In this document: positions 36,546 through 48,489 of the stretch, piece after piece
Position numbering within the stretch: the first letter of the stretch is position 1
Layout: the number at the start of each line of letters is the position of its first letter
From: Congeria kusceri
Taxonomy: Eukaryota; Mollusca; Bivalvia; Myida; Dreissenidae
Reading direction: 5' to 3'
Assembly (NCBI GenBank): GCA_027627225.1
Contig: JAPFQT010000039.1
Span: 1,244,001 to 1,308,000, forward strand
DNA length: 64,000 nt
Position numbers and translations under genes: made by a program
The notes under the pieces: generated by a model
What the model saw: the letters and a program-made list of their open reading frames with translations, nothing else
Databases searched by the model: none
Told to the model about the DNA's origin: nothing

Positions 36546-36775
36546 ACAGAATACTTAACCAGAGCATAAGGGCGATGCGGACAAACAGGTCAGTAGTGCA
36601 GCTCGAAGTATTCGGTGAATAGTCGAGCTCAAAACGTAAGTACTAAACAGGTCACCTGTACTTGTAAAGCAACAGAAGGGTGATAGATAAGGGTGGTAGG
36701 TAGATAATCAAACATTATCAAATATGTCGGCATAGGTTTTTAACACTACTTAAAAAGGTTTATATTGCACACATA

Positions 36776-36781
36776 TTTATT
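36776..36781 (-). terminator. AATAAA downstream of a candidate terminal exon
   Basis: TTTATT on the plus strand gives AATAAA on the minus strand, about 115 bp beyond the TAA at 36897-36895. Confidence 0.35.
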
Positions 36782-36894
36782 ACCCGTAATAGTCTACATT
36801 TGATGTTACTTTGTATGTATGTCAAGATCATATAAAGTTCATATGCTCACAGTAAATGCAGTCAAACATTTTAGTTCTATAACACGAAACTAAG

Positions 36895-36982
36895 TTACCA
36901 GCCCTGCTGAACAGTCGGCCTGTTACTGGGAGGATCGTATCCAAAGCCTCTTCCTTGGTCTCCACAGCCTGGCAATGACATA
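36895..36982 (-). CDS. Candidate terminal exon of an unidentified gene
   Basis: On the minus strand, acceptor-like ACCATATCTTCCAG is followed by TATGTCATTGCCAGG. From the ATG the frame reads MSLPGCGDQGRGFGYD then PPSNRPTVQQGW and stops at TAA. The Gly/Pro-rich peptide, higher GC, acceptor and an AATAAA about 115 bp downstream fit a short last exon. No upstream exon was found and no family is recognised. It could be a fragment of a retrocopy or chance. Confidence 0.35.
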
Positions 36983-37371
36983 CTGGAAGATATGGTGAGC
37001 ATAGAAATCAATGAGTACATACAAACACACAATTTTGTTAAACTATATTTAAATAATTATGCAATGGTGGTTATGTTTCTTGCTGTATGATTTTGTTTGA
37101 TGTTTGTCTTTTTCTTTCGGAACAACCCATGTAAATGGACATATATGTTACGTGAATTCTGGATACAATCAGAATTTTATTATTTTTCAAAATGGTACAT
37201 TACATTCATATCGATTTAATGTCTACTACTGATGTCCCTGCGCCTGCAAATGTGTCATCGATGACCAGTGTTTATATTATAAAATTAGTTTTGTCAATTG
37301 GGTTTTGTCAATTGTTTGAAGAAACAAGGCCATCACATTTAGCAATGCTTCGTTATTAATTATTCGCAATT

Positions 37372-37650
37372 CTAACATGATACTCACTAATTTTTCTGTA
37401 GACAAAGAACACAATTATAGTTGTAAAACTTCCCAATAAACGACACCAAAAGTAGTCCCAATTCTGAGCGGAGCATAGTAAAATACAGTTCTCATTACAA
37501 TTGCAAAAATATTTGTAAAATAATGTTAGAATCAAAATACTGTTTTCGCATTTTCATTGTTGACTGACCAATAAACAACTCTTTGTTGTTCCAATGTCTG
37601 GCTATTAAACCACTTGGGATAACGACCTTGTGGTTTAATTGGAGATGGGC
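37372..37650 (-). mobile_element. Fold-back MITE-like element, copy 5
   Basis: TTCTAACATGATACTCACTA, then GTAGACAAAGAACACAATTA, CTGAGCGGAGCATAGTA, ACCAATAAACAACTCTTTGT and GACCTTGTGGTTTAATT. Same order as copies 3 and 4; the far palindromic arm is truncated. Confidence 0.7.
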
Positions 37651-37999
37651 TCTGCTTTGTTAGGGTCTACAAAATTCACAGATTGGAGCAATGTCTGGAA
37701 AATATCTGTTCTCTGCTTTGTCAGTATGCATACAAATCATTTTGCAAAAGGAGAATTGTCCTCTTATACTGTCCTTTCTGCTCATGTGTTCTCTTATTCT
37801 GTGAAGTAAGTTGAGGTATCACAAAATAGTTTTAGTCCTAACAAAAAATCAAAAAGGGTAGTATTCAAAATTGCTGTGCAATAATGAGTTATCATTCTTG
37901 TAAGCTTTACTTACACCTGCTATCGTAAATCATTCTGTGCAGAATTAACAAAATGCCTTTTATCATTTTCTGAATTATGCTTTGCACACGCATAAATAA

Positions 38000-39030
38000 A
38001 AGGGAAGTAATTCAATAACCTTACAAGTCAGGTTCTTGCATGCAACACACCATCTGGTGATGGTGATCATTTCTGCCAATATAACTGAAAATCCCAGCAT
38101 GCATGACAAAATTATGCTCTAGACAATTATTTGACCATTGGCCTTAATAAGTGACCTTGAAGTTTAAGCTACAGACCTGGTTCTTAAACGCCATATGCCG
38201 TCTAATAATGATCATCACTTCTGCCAAGTAATTTGAAAATTCTTCCATGCCGGGCAAAATTATACCTTGGTCAAACTCAATTGCTTAACATGTTATATTT
38301 GACCTCTAAGCGTAACATTGACCTTGGACCAAAGGATCTAGTTGTTGCAGGCCACATGCTGTCTCATTATGCTTATCAGTTCTGTCAAGTAATTTGAAAA
38401 TTCTTCCATGCTGAACAAAATTATGCTCCGACAGAGTCCATGATATTAAATCTTATATTTGACCTTGACCTTTACATTTGACCATGACCTCGGGCCTTGT
38501 TATTGCACGTGACACGTCGTCTTATAATGGTCATCAAAGTTATTTGAAAATCCTTCAATGCTGGACAAAGTTATTGCCTGAACAAGAATCTTAACATATA
38601 AACATTAGCTTGATCTTTGAATTTTAAGTATGACCTTGTCCTTGGACCTAGGCATCCAATTCTTACATGCCACACACCGGTGCATAATACTTATCACTTA
38701 TGCCAAAGTATTTGAAAATCCTTCCCTGCTGGAAAACATTATGCTCCGGACAGGGTATATGGCTTAAATTTTGTATTTGACGCTTGACCTTAAAGTGTGA
38801 CCTTGACTTTGGACCAAGGGACCTGGTTTTTGCACGCGACAAACCATCTCGATGCTTAGCACTTCAGCCAAGTTATTTGAAAACCCTTCTCTGCTGGACA
38901 AAATTATGCTCCGGACAGTATCTTAGCTTAACTTCTTATATTGACCTTTGACCTTTAAGCGTGACCTTGAACTTGGACATAGGGACCTGGTTCTTGCGAG
39001 TGACACTTCGTCTCATTATACTTAACATTT
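38000..39030 (+). repeat. Diverged ~161-bp tandem units with AGGTCA-type motifs (family 9)
   Basis: ATTTGAAAATCCTTC-type phrases at 38231, 38392, 38542, 38710 and 38872 give spacings of 150-168 bp, about six units in all. Each also has 'CTGGACAAAATTATGCTCCG', 'TTGACCTTTGACCTTTAAGC' and 'GTGACCTTGACCTTGGACC'. No coding frame is present. Confidence 0.8.
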
Positions 39031-40980
39031 ATAATTATGTTACATAAATATTCATTTAACCATCTAAAAGGCACTATACAGTATACTGTTACAATATATT
39101 GAGGTGCTATCAGAGTCTGTGTTCTAAGAGTAGAGCAAAGCTTTCATTGAAGCAAGGCATAAGCTTTCTTTAAGAGTAATAATACACACATCATGTCGGC
39201 AGACAGTAACAAATCATAACTGCAATAACAAACAATTGTCCTAGAATAATAGGAACAGATACACTGGTATAGCTATTACAACTTGAAAATGAAATTAGTT
39301 GGATTATTGGGCCATACCACTGAATGTTATTGATTTGTAATCCTTTGTACACTATCACAATGTAAGGGTCTGCCTAAATCATATTTATGACAGAAGTTCT
39401 TCTATGCAATAAAGAAAGACCTGAAACAACAATACTCTCAATAAATTACTGAATTTGTCCACAAACAAGAGCTGTCTGAGAACAGCGCACTCGACTAATC
39501 GAAGTGTTTCAGTTTGTACATATTAAATTTTTCCACAACATAGTATGTAAAACATATTTTTATAAACGCACAAAATATGAAGAATTGTATAGCCAAATTG
39601 AAGAAACTTCGACTATATTATACTGTAAAACATTGTATATTACGCGCACTAATTTGTCCCCAAAATCAATTTGAAAAATCTTGGTGCCCGTTAAACAATA
39701 CTTTGACGATGTAGGGAAATTTTTCCTAAGTTTGCGCAACTTACCTTAAATGGCTTCCAGGTATTGTAAATGGACTATTAGCATAATTAATTGATATATA
39801 CTATTAAGAACTGAAGGGACAATGTTAACAAGTGATATTTTGAAATTGGTTCGTTTGTGTTTTTCCTGGCTTATGTCATTAATATTGTGTGTTTCCTGGC
39901 TTATGTCATTAATGTTGTGTGTTTCCTGGCTTATGTCATTAATGTTGTTAAGTAGATTGAGATATTAGTGTCCTTTTTAGTATTTTACAAAAAATGTATG
40001 AACTTGCCAATAACATGTTGGTGTAATGTAACCTTTGCTTTCAAAGCGTCTATATCACATAAGAGCTTGGAAAAGCTGTAATACGCTGTAAACATGTCAA
40101 ACATTTAATTTGATTTTGTTTTTAATCTGATACGATTTTTATACTTTCGTTTTGTTAAAAACTGATCGCAAAGCTCCACAACACACATTTTCAACCTATT
40201 TTTGGCTCCCAACTATTTTTTTCCACATTTTCCACCCAAAAAATTAGGTGCACCTTATACGTACCTTCGTGTAATACACCTTGTTTAAGGTATTCCATTT
40301 GCTACAAGTGAAGGACAATTCTGTAACATGACATGAACTTTTTTTCCAATGCTCACAAAATAAATCTTGGTTTGCCACTTATTTTCCAACAATTATCATT
40401 ACATAGCAAATACCTAACAAATATGCAACCACTTATAATTATCTGCTTTTGTTATGAAAACTGTTCATTAGTAAAGCTAGTGGCCTTCGTAAGAATAGAC
40501 CTAATAGCACCGACATGAAAGCACAATGGTAGCATTCAAGGTGTTGTCGATTTTGTATGTAATTATGATAACACTTAGATAAAATTCTCCCTCAGTAATA
40601 AGAATAATTGGACCATGATTCTCCCTCAATAATAAGAATAATTGGACCATAAATCATTCATCATCTGTTCAGACATTCAAAGGTATCTGAATACACACAC
40701 AAAAATATGTATAATAGCATGTCATTATATATGCACTAAAAGCACTCAAGTGCCAACTAGGATTACAAAATAACCCAACTATTTTGACTACACTGTAAGG
40801 CTCTTAATTCCAAACAATATGTTGCTACTGATTCGTTTACAGTAGGTTTTTGGCAGGTTTTGTTAAATTTTTTGCGTGACAGAAATCAGCAACACGATAC
40901 TATGCTGCAGTGACAAATGGCACATAATTACACTATGATTACACTTTCCAGATCTTATTCAAACAACAGTTGTTTGTAAA
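39031..40980. other. Intergenic sequence with minor repeats
   Basis: No gene is recognised. It contains the left end of a family-5 repeat (AGAGCTGTCTGAGAACAGCG, about 39468-39495), a 30-bp triplication and a 34-bp duplication of ATTCTCCCTCA...ATTGGACCAT at 40584 and 40618. A C-run lies near 40989. Confidence 0.5.
39858..39950. repeat. Three-copy 30-bp tandem repeat
   Basis: TTTCCTGGCTTATGTCATTA starts at 39862, 39892 and 39922. Confidence 0.95.
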
Positions 40981-41034
40981 AGATGTATGACCCCCCCCCC
41001 CAAATTGCAGCTAAGTTGTGAATATGTGCAATTG

Positions 41035-41530
41035 TTATGATTCTTTTTTAATATGCAATCCCAAGCAAGGTCTCAATATAAGGTATCTTTGTATGAAGTT
41101 TCATTAAAATATCTCTATGCTTTCTCAAGTTATTGAGCGGAAACCGTTTTTCAAATTTTAGTAATGGTGACCCTGACCATGACCCCACCCACCCCATATA
41201 CTATTCCAAGCGAGGTCTTGATATAAGGTATCTATGTATAAAGTTTCATTAAACTATCTAGATGCGTTCTTAAGTTATTGAGCTGAAACTGTTTTTTTAT
41301 TTGTAGCAACAGTGACCTTTGACCTGTTGACCTCAAAATGTATAGGCGTCTTCCTTTCCTTGCAAGTAACCAGCATACCAACTTTCATGATCGTAGGTCA
41401 AAGCATTCTCTAGATATCGTGCGGAAACAAAATGGTCTACAGACTGACTGACCATCCGACAGACCGACCGACCGACGGACAGGTGCAAAGCAAGATACCC
41501 CCACTTCTTCGAAGAGGGGCATAATAATAA
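41035..41530 (+). mobile_element. Interspersed repeat, family 1 copy
   Basis: Units carry CAATCCCAAGCAAGGTCTCA, AAGTTTCATTAAAATATCTC and GTGACCTTTGACCTGTTGAC. The tail is GACAGACCGACCGACCGACG followed by ATACCCCCACTTCTTCGAAG and AGGGGCATAATAATAA. The order and end match 7030-7580. Confidence 0.8.
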
Positions 41531-41597
41531 ACCCCAGTCCTGTGCCAAAGAGAGAATTGTATTGTGTACTGCTTTTCCTCCACAACTGAGACCACTA

Positions 41598-42424
41598 AAA
41601 TTGTCACATGAGTGATGGATATACCCCCACAATATGGCCTTGTCACAAAACTATGGCATTCATTCGAAAGAAATGGACAGATAGAGAATGCTTATATTTG
41701 TGAATGGTCAACAGTGTATTTGGAAAAATTTAATTTCGATACAAGCCATAAAGCTGTCAACATTTAGTGGTTTGTAACCAAAGTTGAAATTGATCTGTAT
41801 TTTACACCTATGTACCAAAAATAATTTAAATATGTGAAGCCTTTAATGAGTTAATGTCCATGTTTTGGGGGGAATTTAAGTCCAAAAGGGGCCATAAAAA
41901 CTGTGTCAAAATTTAGTGCTTTGTAACCAAAGTCGAACTTGACCTGTATTTTATGATGCTACACGTGTACCAATAATTATTTAAATATGTCAGCCATTGT
42001 TGAGTTATCGTCAGGAAACTATGTTTTTAGGGAATTTAAGTCAAATAAAGGGCCATAACTGTCAAAATTTAGTGGTTTGTAACCAAAATCAAACTTGACC
42101 TGTATTCTATGATGTTACACCTGTGTACCAAAAATTATTTGAACATGTGAAGCCTTTCTTGAGTTATCATCCGGAAACCATGTTTTTAGGGAATTTTCAG
42201 TCAAAATATGGCCATAACTCTGTCAACATTTAGTGGTTTGTAACCAACATCGAACTTGACCCGTATTCTATGATGTTATACATGTGTACCAAAAATTATT
42301 TGATTATGTCAAGCCTTTCTTATGTTATCATCTGGAAACGAAAAACCAACAGACGGACAGACAGACGGACCGACAAGCTCACTCCTATATACCCCCCTAA
42401 ACTTCGTTTGTGGGGGTATAATAA
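41598..42424 (+). mobile_element. Interspersed repeat, 'CCATAACTCTGTCAA' family (family 2), copy A
   Basis: The left end TGTCACATGAGTGATGGATA continues TACCCCCACAATATGG. Four units of about 149-162 bp (ATTTAGTG at 41762, 41911, 42067 and 42229) follow, then ACAGACGGACAGACAGACGG and the end TATATACCCCCCTAAACTTC + GTTTGTGGGGGTATAATAA. The second copy is at 57725-58355. The overlapping minus-strand frames are artefacts. Confidence 0.85.
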
Positions 42425-42642
42425 TGGTTTTAACCAAAATATCTGCATACTCAACAGACTGTCTACAGTATGGCTGAAATGCTTTAAATGCAGTATGATA
42501 TTTTTCCATCTCAATACCCCTAAAGGACTACCAAATTATGGATACATATAAATAGCACATATATTTTTCAGGTCACGCCATGATACCATGATTCAGTCAT
42601 GTACAGTTCATAGTTTCCAAAGATTCTTACAAACTATAAAAT

Positions 42643-43036
42643 AGACTTGTGTCCGTAGGACACGGATGCCATCCACATTCCGCTGGTTGTCACAAAACTC
42701 CACTAATGTCGAAAAAAACTGCACCAAAATACCCAGGTGCACAAGTTTACATGCTGATGAACATGTTTATTAAGTTTCATCACTAGCAGTTACACTTTTC
42801 AAGTAACACGCGACACAAGTCTACAAATTTATTTTTTTTGCTAAAAAAGTGCCATAACTCCACTGACATCAGAAAAAATTCACCAAAATAATCAGGTGCA
42901 CATGTTCATATGCTGATAAACAAGTTTATAAAGTTTCATTGCACTAGCAGTAACAGTTTTTGAGTTACGCGCGACACAAAAATCAGACAGACACTGGCAA
43001 ATCTATACACGACCACTCAGAAAATTGGGGCATAAA
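42643..43036 (+). mobile_element. Interspersed repeat, 'CACCAAAATACCCAGGTGC' family (family 3), copy A
   Basis: The left end TAGACTTGTGTCCGTAGGAC continues ACGGATGCCATCCACATTCC. Two units follow with CACCAAAATA 159 bp apart, and the end is TCAGAAAATTGGGGCATAAA. Relatives are at 51.38, 52.40 and 59.16 kb. Confidence 0.8.
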
Positions 43037-44594
43037 AATTAAATACCACCTTATTGGTTTTATAAGTTATCATTATTGTTTATCCTTAGTGGTTCTTATA
43101 ATTAAAGATACGGCACTCCAGATGGGCATAAAAATGTGCTGTTTTTGTAGTTATGAATAAACAGTAAAAAGATCATTTTTTGTATAGAACACGATCAAAT
43201 ACTGTCATAAACTGTATAATTTATTGAAAAAATGTCCTTGAACCCGGAATTCCAGATTTATAAATACTGCGGCTTTTCCCAATACAAGCACCTGATACAA
43301 ATATGCGTAAGCACGACTTGACAACATTTAACTTTCATGTAATAACCTAAATATAAACAGCACTATTTTAAAATCACTCAGTGAGTTATAGCGTCTGCAG
43401 ATGCTATAGATATTAGACCGATAAAGACAAAAACTATATAAAACCATTGTATTCAGTTAAATAAAAACATGTACTTAATTTTTTTATGTATTCTATATGA
43501 TTATATAAGAAAAAATGTGTATTTTTTGATAATTTTCTTTAGTTCTTACGATTAGACCATCTGTAGTGCAGTCCCTTTAAAAATTTGTCCTAAAATCTTA
43601 TAATTGCAAGACATTTTGGAATAGCCTAAAAAGTTAGATAATTAATATGCTTTAAACCCAGCACCCTTTATAAATATGTCCAATACAGATTTTGGTGTCG
43701 CACCTGCATTGAATTGAATTAGTAGTAGTATTACAACCATTCAACAATTTCAATCAAGGCTTTCATTGATTTCAACATGAATGGTTTAGGTCTTGAGTGT
43801 CTCGTGAAGAACCAACACATATAAACGCATTACAATAGGTTGTTTACAAAAGAACAGAATGATAAAAATGGTACATTATATTGATCAGTAGTGCAAATTG
43901 CCATTCTGAGTGGGTTTAACTGCTGGGGTATCTTCTTAACTCCCCTATTAAAAAAGTAAAACGAAGCTTTTGGTTATTTGATCAGGACTATTTTACGCAA
44001 AGGAATTCATTGAGAAAGGCCATCTCATTTTTTTTAACTATTCAAAATTTGTAGTGTCTATTGATCAGTTTTCAAACATAATTGGGCCACAGAACGTTAT
44101 AAGGCATATTATTTCCAGTAAACTTTTTTGCATTTTCTATCAGCTGAGCGGATCTAAGTAGCACTGGTGATATGCTAAAGAGAAATATGTTAATAAATGT
44201 GTGATTGTGCTTTTGTACATTTACAATTGCTTTCACGTTTCAATATAAAAGCTGTAAAGTCAGTCACATGATATGATATGCTTTGCAACTAAATATCTTC
44301 TTTTGTACTTATACTTTGAAGTGTTTTATTTTATTTTACCTTCTGCAGGTTTCGATATCTATTTCAGAACCACCAAGTATAATCATTTTCAACAAATAAT
44401 GCACATTCAATGCAATAGAAGAGTAAAATACACAAATGGCCAACACTATTTAGACTGATGGAGGATATCACAATCCAGTACAATACACTTTACTCTCATA
44501 TTAATTATAAACTTTACTCTCATATTAATTATGAACTTTACTTTCACATTTAATACCTATAAGACTAAAAAATTATGTCTTTATGTTTTCTTTA
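43037..44594. other. Intergenic sequence with no recognised gene
   Basis: AT-rich, with only short frames without domains. Confidence 0.5.
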
Positions 44595-44595
44595 G

Positions 44596-44866
44596 ATCCA
44601 GAAAAAGATGCATATATTGCAAACACGTTTGCAGTAGATGCAACAAACATGGAGGGATTTTCTATTTTAAAGCATGCGGTACACGAAAAACAATTATAAA
44701 TGGACATGGAAGAATTCTCAAATATACAAAAATGCATACGAGAGAGCGAATTCCTGCTTATGCTTTATATTTTTACCGAATTAAAACTTTGACAGACTGT
44801 GTAGGACCACAATTAATTCACACATGCTCACTCATGGATCAAGACAGAGCATTAAGAGAATTATAG
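44596..44866 (+). other. Weak exon candidate
   Basis: A pyrimidine-rich acceptor (TTATGTTTTCTTTAG) is followed by about 90 open codons of the 111-codon frame 44531-44866, ending ...QDRALREL-stop. A Cys-rich patch (RCIYCKHVCSRCNKHGG) is visible but no zinc-finger family fits. The stop abuts the end of the neighbouring MITE. A second frame is also open at first. This is probably chance or a decayed transposon gene. Confidence 0.2.
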
Positions 44867-45476
44867 TAGAATCATGATTATACTAAAAGTCACGGGACCG
44901 CCGTGATGACTCGTATAATCACATTTTTCCATATAATCGCATATTTCTTAAACAAATACGGAACATTGTTCTATAATTTCAGTATTGCTGCATAATTGGA
45001 CTTATAATCATAATAAAGTATTACTGTGTATTAAAACATAAGAACTATAATAACACATTGAATTAAAATATTTATTCAAAATTAATTATTTCATAAACAA
45101 TATACATATTGTAATCTTGCTTGTGTGAGATTTTACCTCAATTATGCAATGCCCTATCAGATAAATTTGTAGCACAGTGTTTCTCAACTTCCATTCTGTA
45201 TTACGCGAAACACAGGATGGTGGCTGTCACTGGAAGAGGTGTCAAAAGATCCCCTTGTCAGTGATTCGTATAATCGCATCTTTTTCACACATATTTAATT
45301 GTCATCTGACCATGATAATTGTTTGTATAATTGCATTTCGGGTATAAACGCGATTAAAAGATCATTTTTCACATTGAATAAAGAAGGCAAAACGACAGGA
45401 CTGCAGCTGTTGTTCGTAGTAGGTCATCATTTCATATAATCGCAATTTGCATAATCGTGATTTCACTGTACATAAC
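44862..45476. mobile_element. Pogo/Tigger-like MITE
   Basis: The left end TAGTAGAATCATGATTATAC and the right end, reverse-complemented CAGTGAAATCACGATTATGC, form terminal inverted repeats next to TA dinucleotides. The interior repeats ATAATCGCA-type phrases and has no frame. The CAGT...ATCACGATTAT end resembles Tc1/mariner-superfamily pogo/Tigger ends. Confidence 0.6.
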
Positions 45477-45589
45477 TATCGATTGTAACCACAATAAATT
45501 GTTGATATTTTAAAAACTGTAAACAAAAACAAGATTCTGTGTTTGATAAAAACACATGCCTCCGGTTGGTGCTGGATAGCCCATTTCTT

Positions 45590-45990
45590 AGACGAAATTA
45601 GGTCAAGGTCAAAGTGAGGTTCGATGATATGGGTGGATTGGGAACGGTCATAAGTAACAACTGTGTAAGTATCCAAGTGTTGTAGTAAGCAGTGTTGGTG
45701 CTCGACGAAACGGTAAAATCTAGTTAACCAAGAAATGGCACTTTTGAATTATTATAAGTCCAAATTAGGTCAAGGTCAAAGTGAGGTTGGGTGATATGGA
45801 TGGATAGGGAATGGTCATAAGCAACAACAGTGTAAGTATCAAAGTGATGTAGTAAGCAGTGTTGGTGATAGATGAAACAGTAAAATCTACTTAACCTTGT
45901 CACAGACGGCTAGGACGGAAAGATGATAGGACGGACGGACAGGACGATCACTATATTATGCCTTCTGCATCAAGATGCCGGGGGAATAAA
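45590..45990 (+). mobile_element. Interspersed repeat with 'AGGTCAAGGTCAAAGTGAGG' units (family 8)
   Basis: AAATTAGGTCAAGGTCAAAG begins at 45595 and again at 45762, 167 bp apart. The tail GGACGGAAAGATGATAGGAC continues GGACGGACAGGACG, and the end CTGCATCAAGATGCCGGGGG continues AATAAAA, with TGCATC/GATGC as a small hairpin. Confidence 0.8.
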
Positions 45991-46009
45991 AACTTATTAT
46001 ATACTGTAT

Positions 46010-46200
46010 TATATACCCTCCCACCCCATATGAAATCCCATGCGAGGTGTCAATATAAGGTATCTATGTATAAATTTTCTTTAAAATATCTCAATGCATT
46101 CTAAAGTTAATGAGCGGAAACCGTATTTCTATTTTAAGTAACAGTGACCTTGACCCCACCCATCCCAGATGCAATCCCAATCCAGGTCTCAATATAATGT
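46010..46200 (+). mobile_element. Partial family 1 repeat
   Basis: CACCCCATATGAAATCCCAT, AGGTATCTATGTATAAA, GAGCGGAAACCG and GTGACCTTGACCCCACCC without an end hairpin. It runs directly into the family-7 array. Confidence 0.7.
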
Positions 46201-48155
46201 TTTAACCACATACGAAACCTCTGGGCCTTGTGGTTTCAGAGAAGAATTTTTTTAATCATTTTGCCAATTACGTCTATATTAACCATATGAGCCCCTGGGT
46301 GTGCCCAGCTTTGACCCCAGGGGCATCATTTGAACTATCTTTATAGAGGACCACTACACAATGTTGCATACCAAATATAAAACCTCTAGGCCTTGAAAGT
46401 TCAGAGGAAATTGTTTTGTTAAGTCATTTTGCTATTTAAGTCTATATAAACCATGTGACCCCCAAGTTGTGGCCAGTTTTGACCCCAGGGGCTTCATTTG
46501 AACAATCTCTGTAGAGGACTACTATACAGTGTTACATGCCAAATATGACACCTCTAGGCCTTGCGGTTTCAGAGGAGATGATTTTAAAAGTCATTTTGCT
46601 ATTCAAGTCTATATAAACCATGTGACCCCCAGGGTGTGGCCAGTTTTCATTCCAGGGGCACCATTTGAACAATCTTTGTAGAGGACTACTATACAATGTT
46701 ACATACCAAATATGAAACCTCTGGGCCTTGTGGTTTCAGAGGAAAAGATTTTTAAAGTCATTTTGCTATTCAAGTCTATTTAAACCATGTTACCTCGGGG
46801 TGTGGCCAGTTTTGACCACAGGGGCATCATTTGAACAATCTTTGTAGAGGACCACTATACAATGTTAAATACCAAATATGAAACCTCTAGGCCTTGCGGT
46901 TTCAGAGAAGATTTTAAAAGTAATTTTGCTATTGAAGTCTATATGAACCATGTGACCTCCAGGGTGTGGCCAGTTTTCACCCCAGGGGCATCATTTGAAC
47001 AATCTTTGTAGAGGACCACTATACAATGTACCATTTCAATATGAAACCACAAGGCCTTGCAGTTTCACAGAAAAATATTTTTAAAGTCATTTTACTATTT
47101 AAGTCTATATTAACCATGTGAGCCCCAGGGTATGGCCAGTTTTGACCCCAGGGGCATCATTTAAACAATCTTTGTAGAGGACAACTATACAAGGTTACAT
47201 ACAATATATGAAACCTCTGGGCCCTGAGGTTTCAGAGGAGAAGATCTTTGAAGTCATTTTGCTATTCAAGTCTATATAAACCATGTGAACCCTGGGGCGT
47301 GGCCAGTTTTGACCCCAGGGGCATCATTTGAACAACCTTTGTAGAGGACCACATTACAATTTTACATACCAAATACGAAACCTCTGGGCCTTGTGGTTAC
47401 AGAGGAGAAGATTTTTAAAGTCATTTTGCTATTTAAGTCTATATAAACCATGTGACCCCCAAGTTGTGGCCAGTTTTGACCCCAGGGGCTTCATTTGAAC
47501 AATCTTTGTAGAGGACCACTATACAATGTTACATACCAAATATGAAACCTCTGGGCACTGCGCTTTCAGAGGAGAAGATTTTTAAAGTCACTTTGCTATT
47601 AAAGTCTATGTAAACAATGTGACCCCTGGCTGGGGTGTGGCCAGTTTTGACCCCAAGGCATCATTTGAACAATCTTTGTAGAGGACCACTACACAATGTT
47701 ACATACCAAATATGAGAACTCTAGGCCTTGCGGTTTCAGAGAAGAAGATAATAAAAGTCATTTCGCTATACAAGTTTATATAAACCATGAGATCCCCGGG
47801 GCGGGGCCAGTTTTGGCACCAGGGGCATAGTTTGAACAATCTTTGTAGAGGACCACTACAGGATGTCACATATCAAATATGAAAGCTTTAAGCCTTGTGG
47901 TTTCAGAGAAGAAGATTTTTAAAGTTTTCAGTTTTTAAATCTATTTTTAGCTCTTGTGACCTACATATGCAGCGGACCGGAACGATTTGAAAGAGGCTCA
48001 CCCAAGGATCATTTGAAGTTTGGTAAAAATCTGTCCAGCAGTTTAGATGTTCTTTGAATGAAAATGTTGACACACGACACACGATGCACGAAGGACAAAA
48101 GGCGATCCTAAAAGCTCACCATGAGCACGTTATGCTCAGGTGAGCTAAAAAGATA
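46200..48155 (+). mobile_element. Long family 7 repeat, about ten ~167-bp units and terminal hairpin
   Basis: The unit contains GACCCCAGGGGCATCATTTG, AACAATCTTTGTAGAGGACC, CATACCAAATATGAAACCTC and TCATTTTGCTATTCAAGTCT. Spacing is 167 bp (TCTAT at 46441, 46608, 46775). After the last unit come family-6-like phrases (TTGAAAGAGGCTCACCCAAG), a CACACGACACACGATGCACG tract and the hairpin AGCTCACCATGAGCAC...GGTGAGCTAAAA (48113-48150). No ORF survives. Confidence 0.88.
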
Positions 48156-48489
48156 TTTGGCATATGTTGTAAATGTTTGTAAATCATGTAAATTGAATAT
48201 CCAACATGAATATTTTAAACTGATGCATTACGTTGATTAGGTTTATAAACGAACAGGCTCATTTCTTCATAGATAGTTATTCTATATGCATTTAACATTA
48301 TTTTTCGATATTATTTAAAAAAAAAAAGTCAATTTTCATCATCAAATAGCAAACTCATTTTTTCATGTGGCTAGCTCCTAAAACAGTAGTATGAAATGTT
48401 TCTATATTTAAAATAAATAAAAAGAATATAATTATTTCATGTCAAAGCAATGTACTGATGAACTATGCCATGTTTTTAATCAGTTCCAC
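48156..48489. other. Short unassigned gap
   Basis: AT-rich; no feature is recognised. Confidence 0.4.

Noticed and set aside
41333..41646. Three overlapping minus-strand frames of 66-99 codons
   Set aside because: They arise from the family 1 tail (GACCGACCGACC), which reads as Ser/Val/Gly/Arg repeats in all frames.
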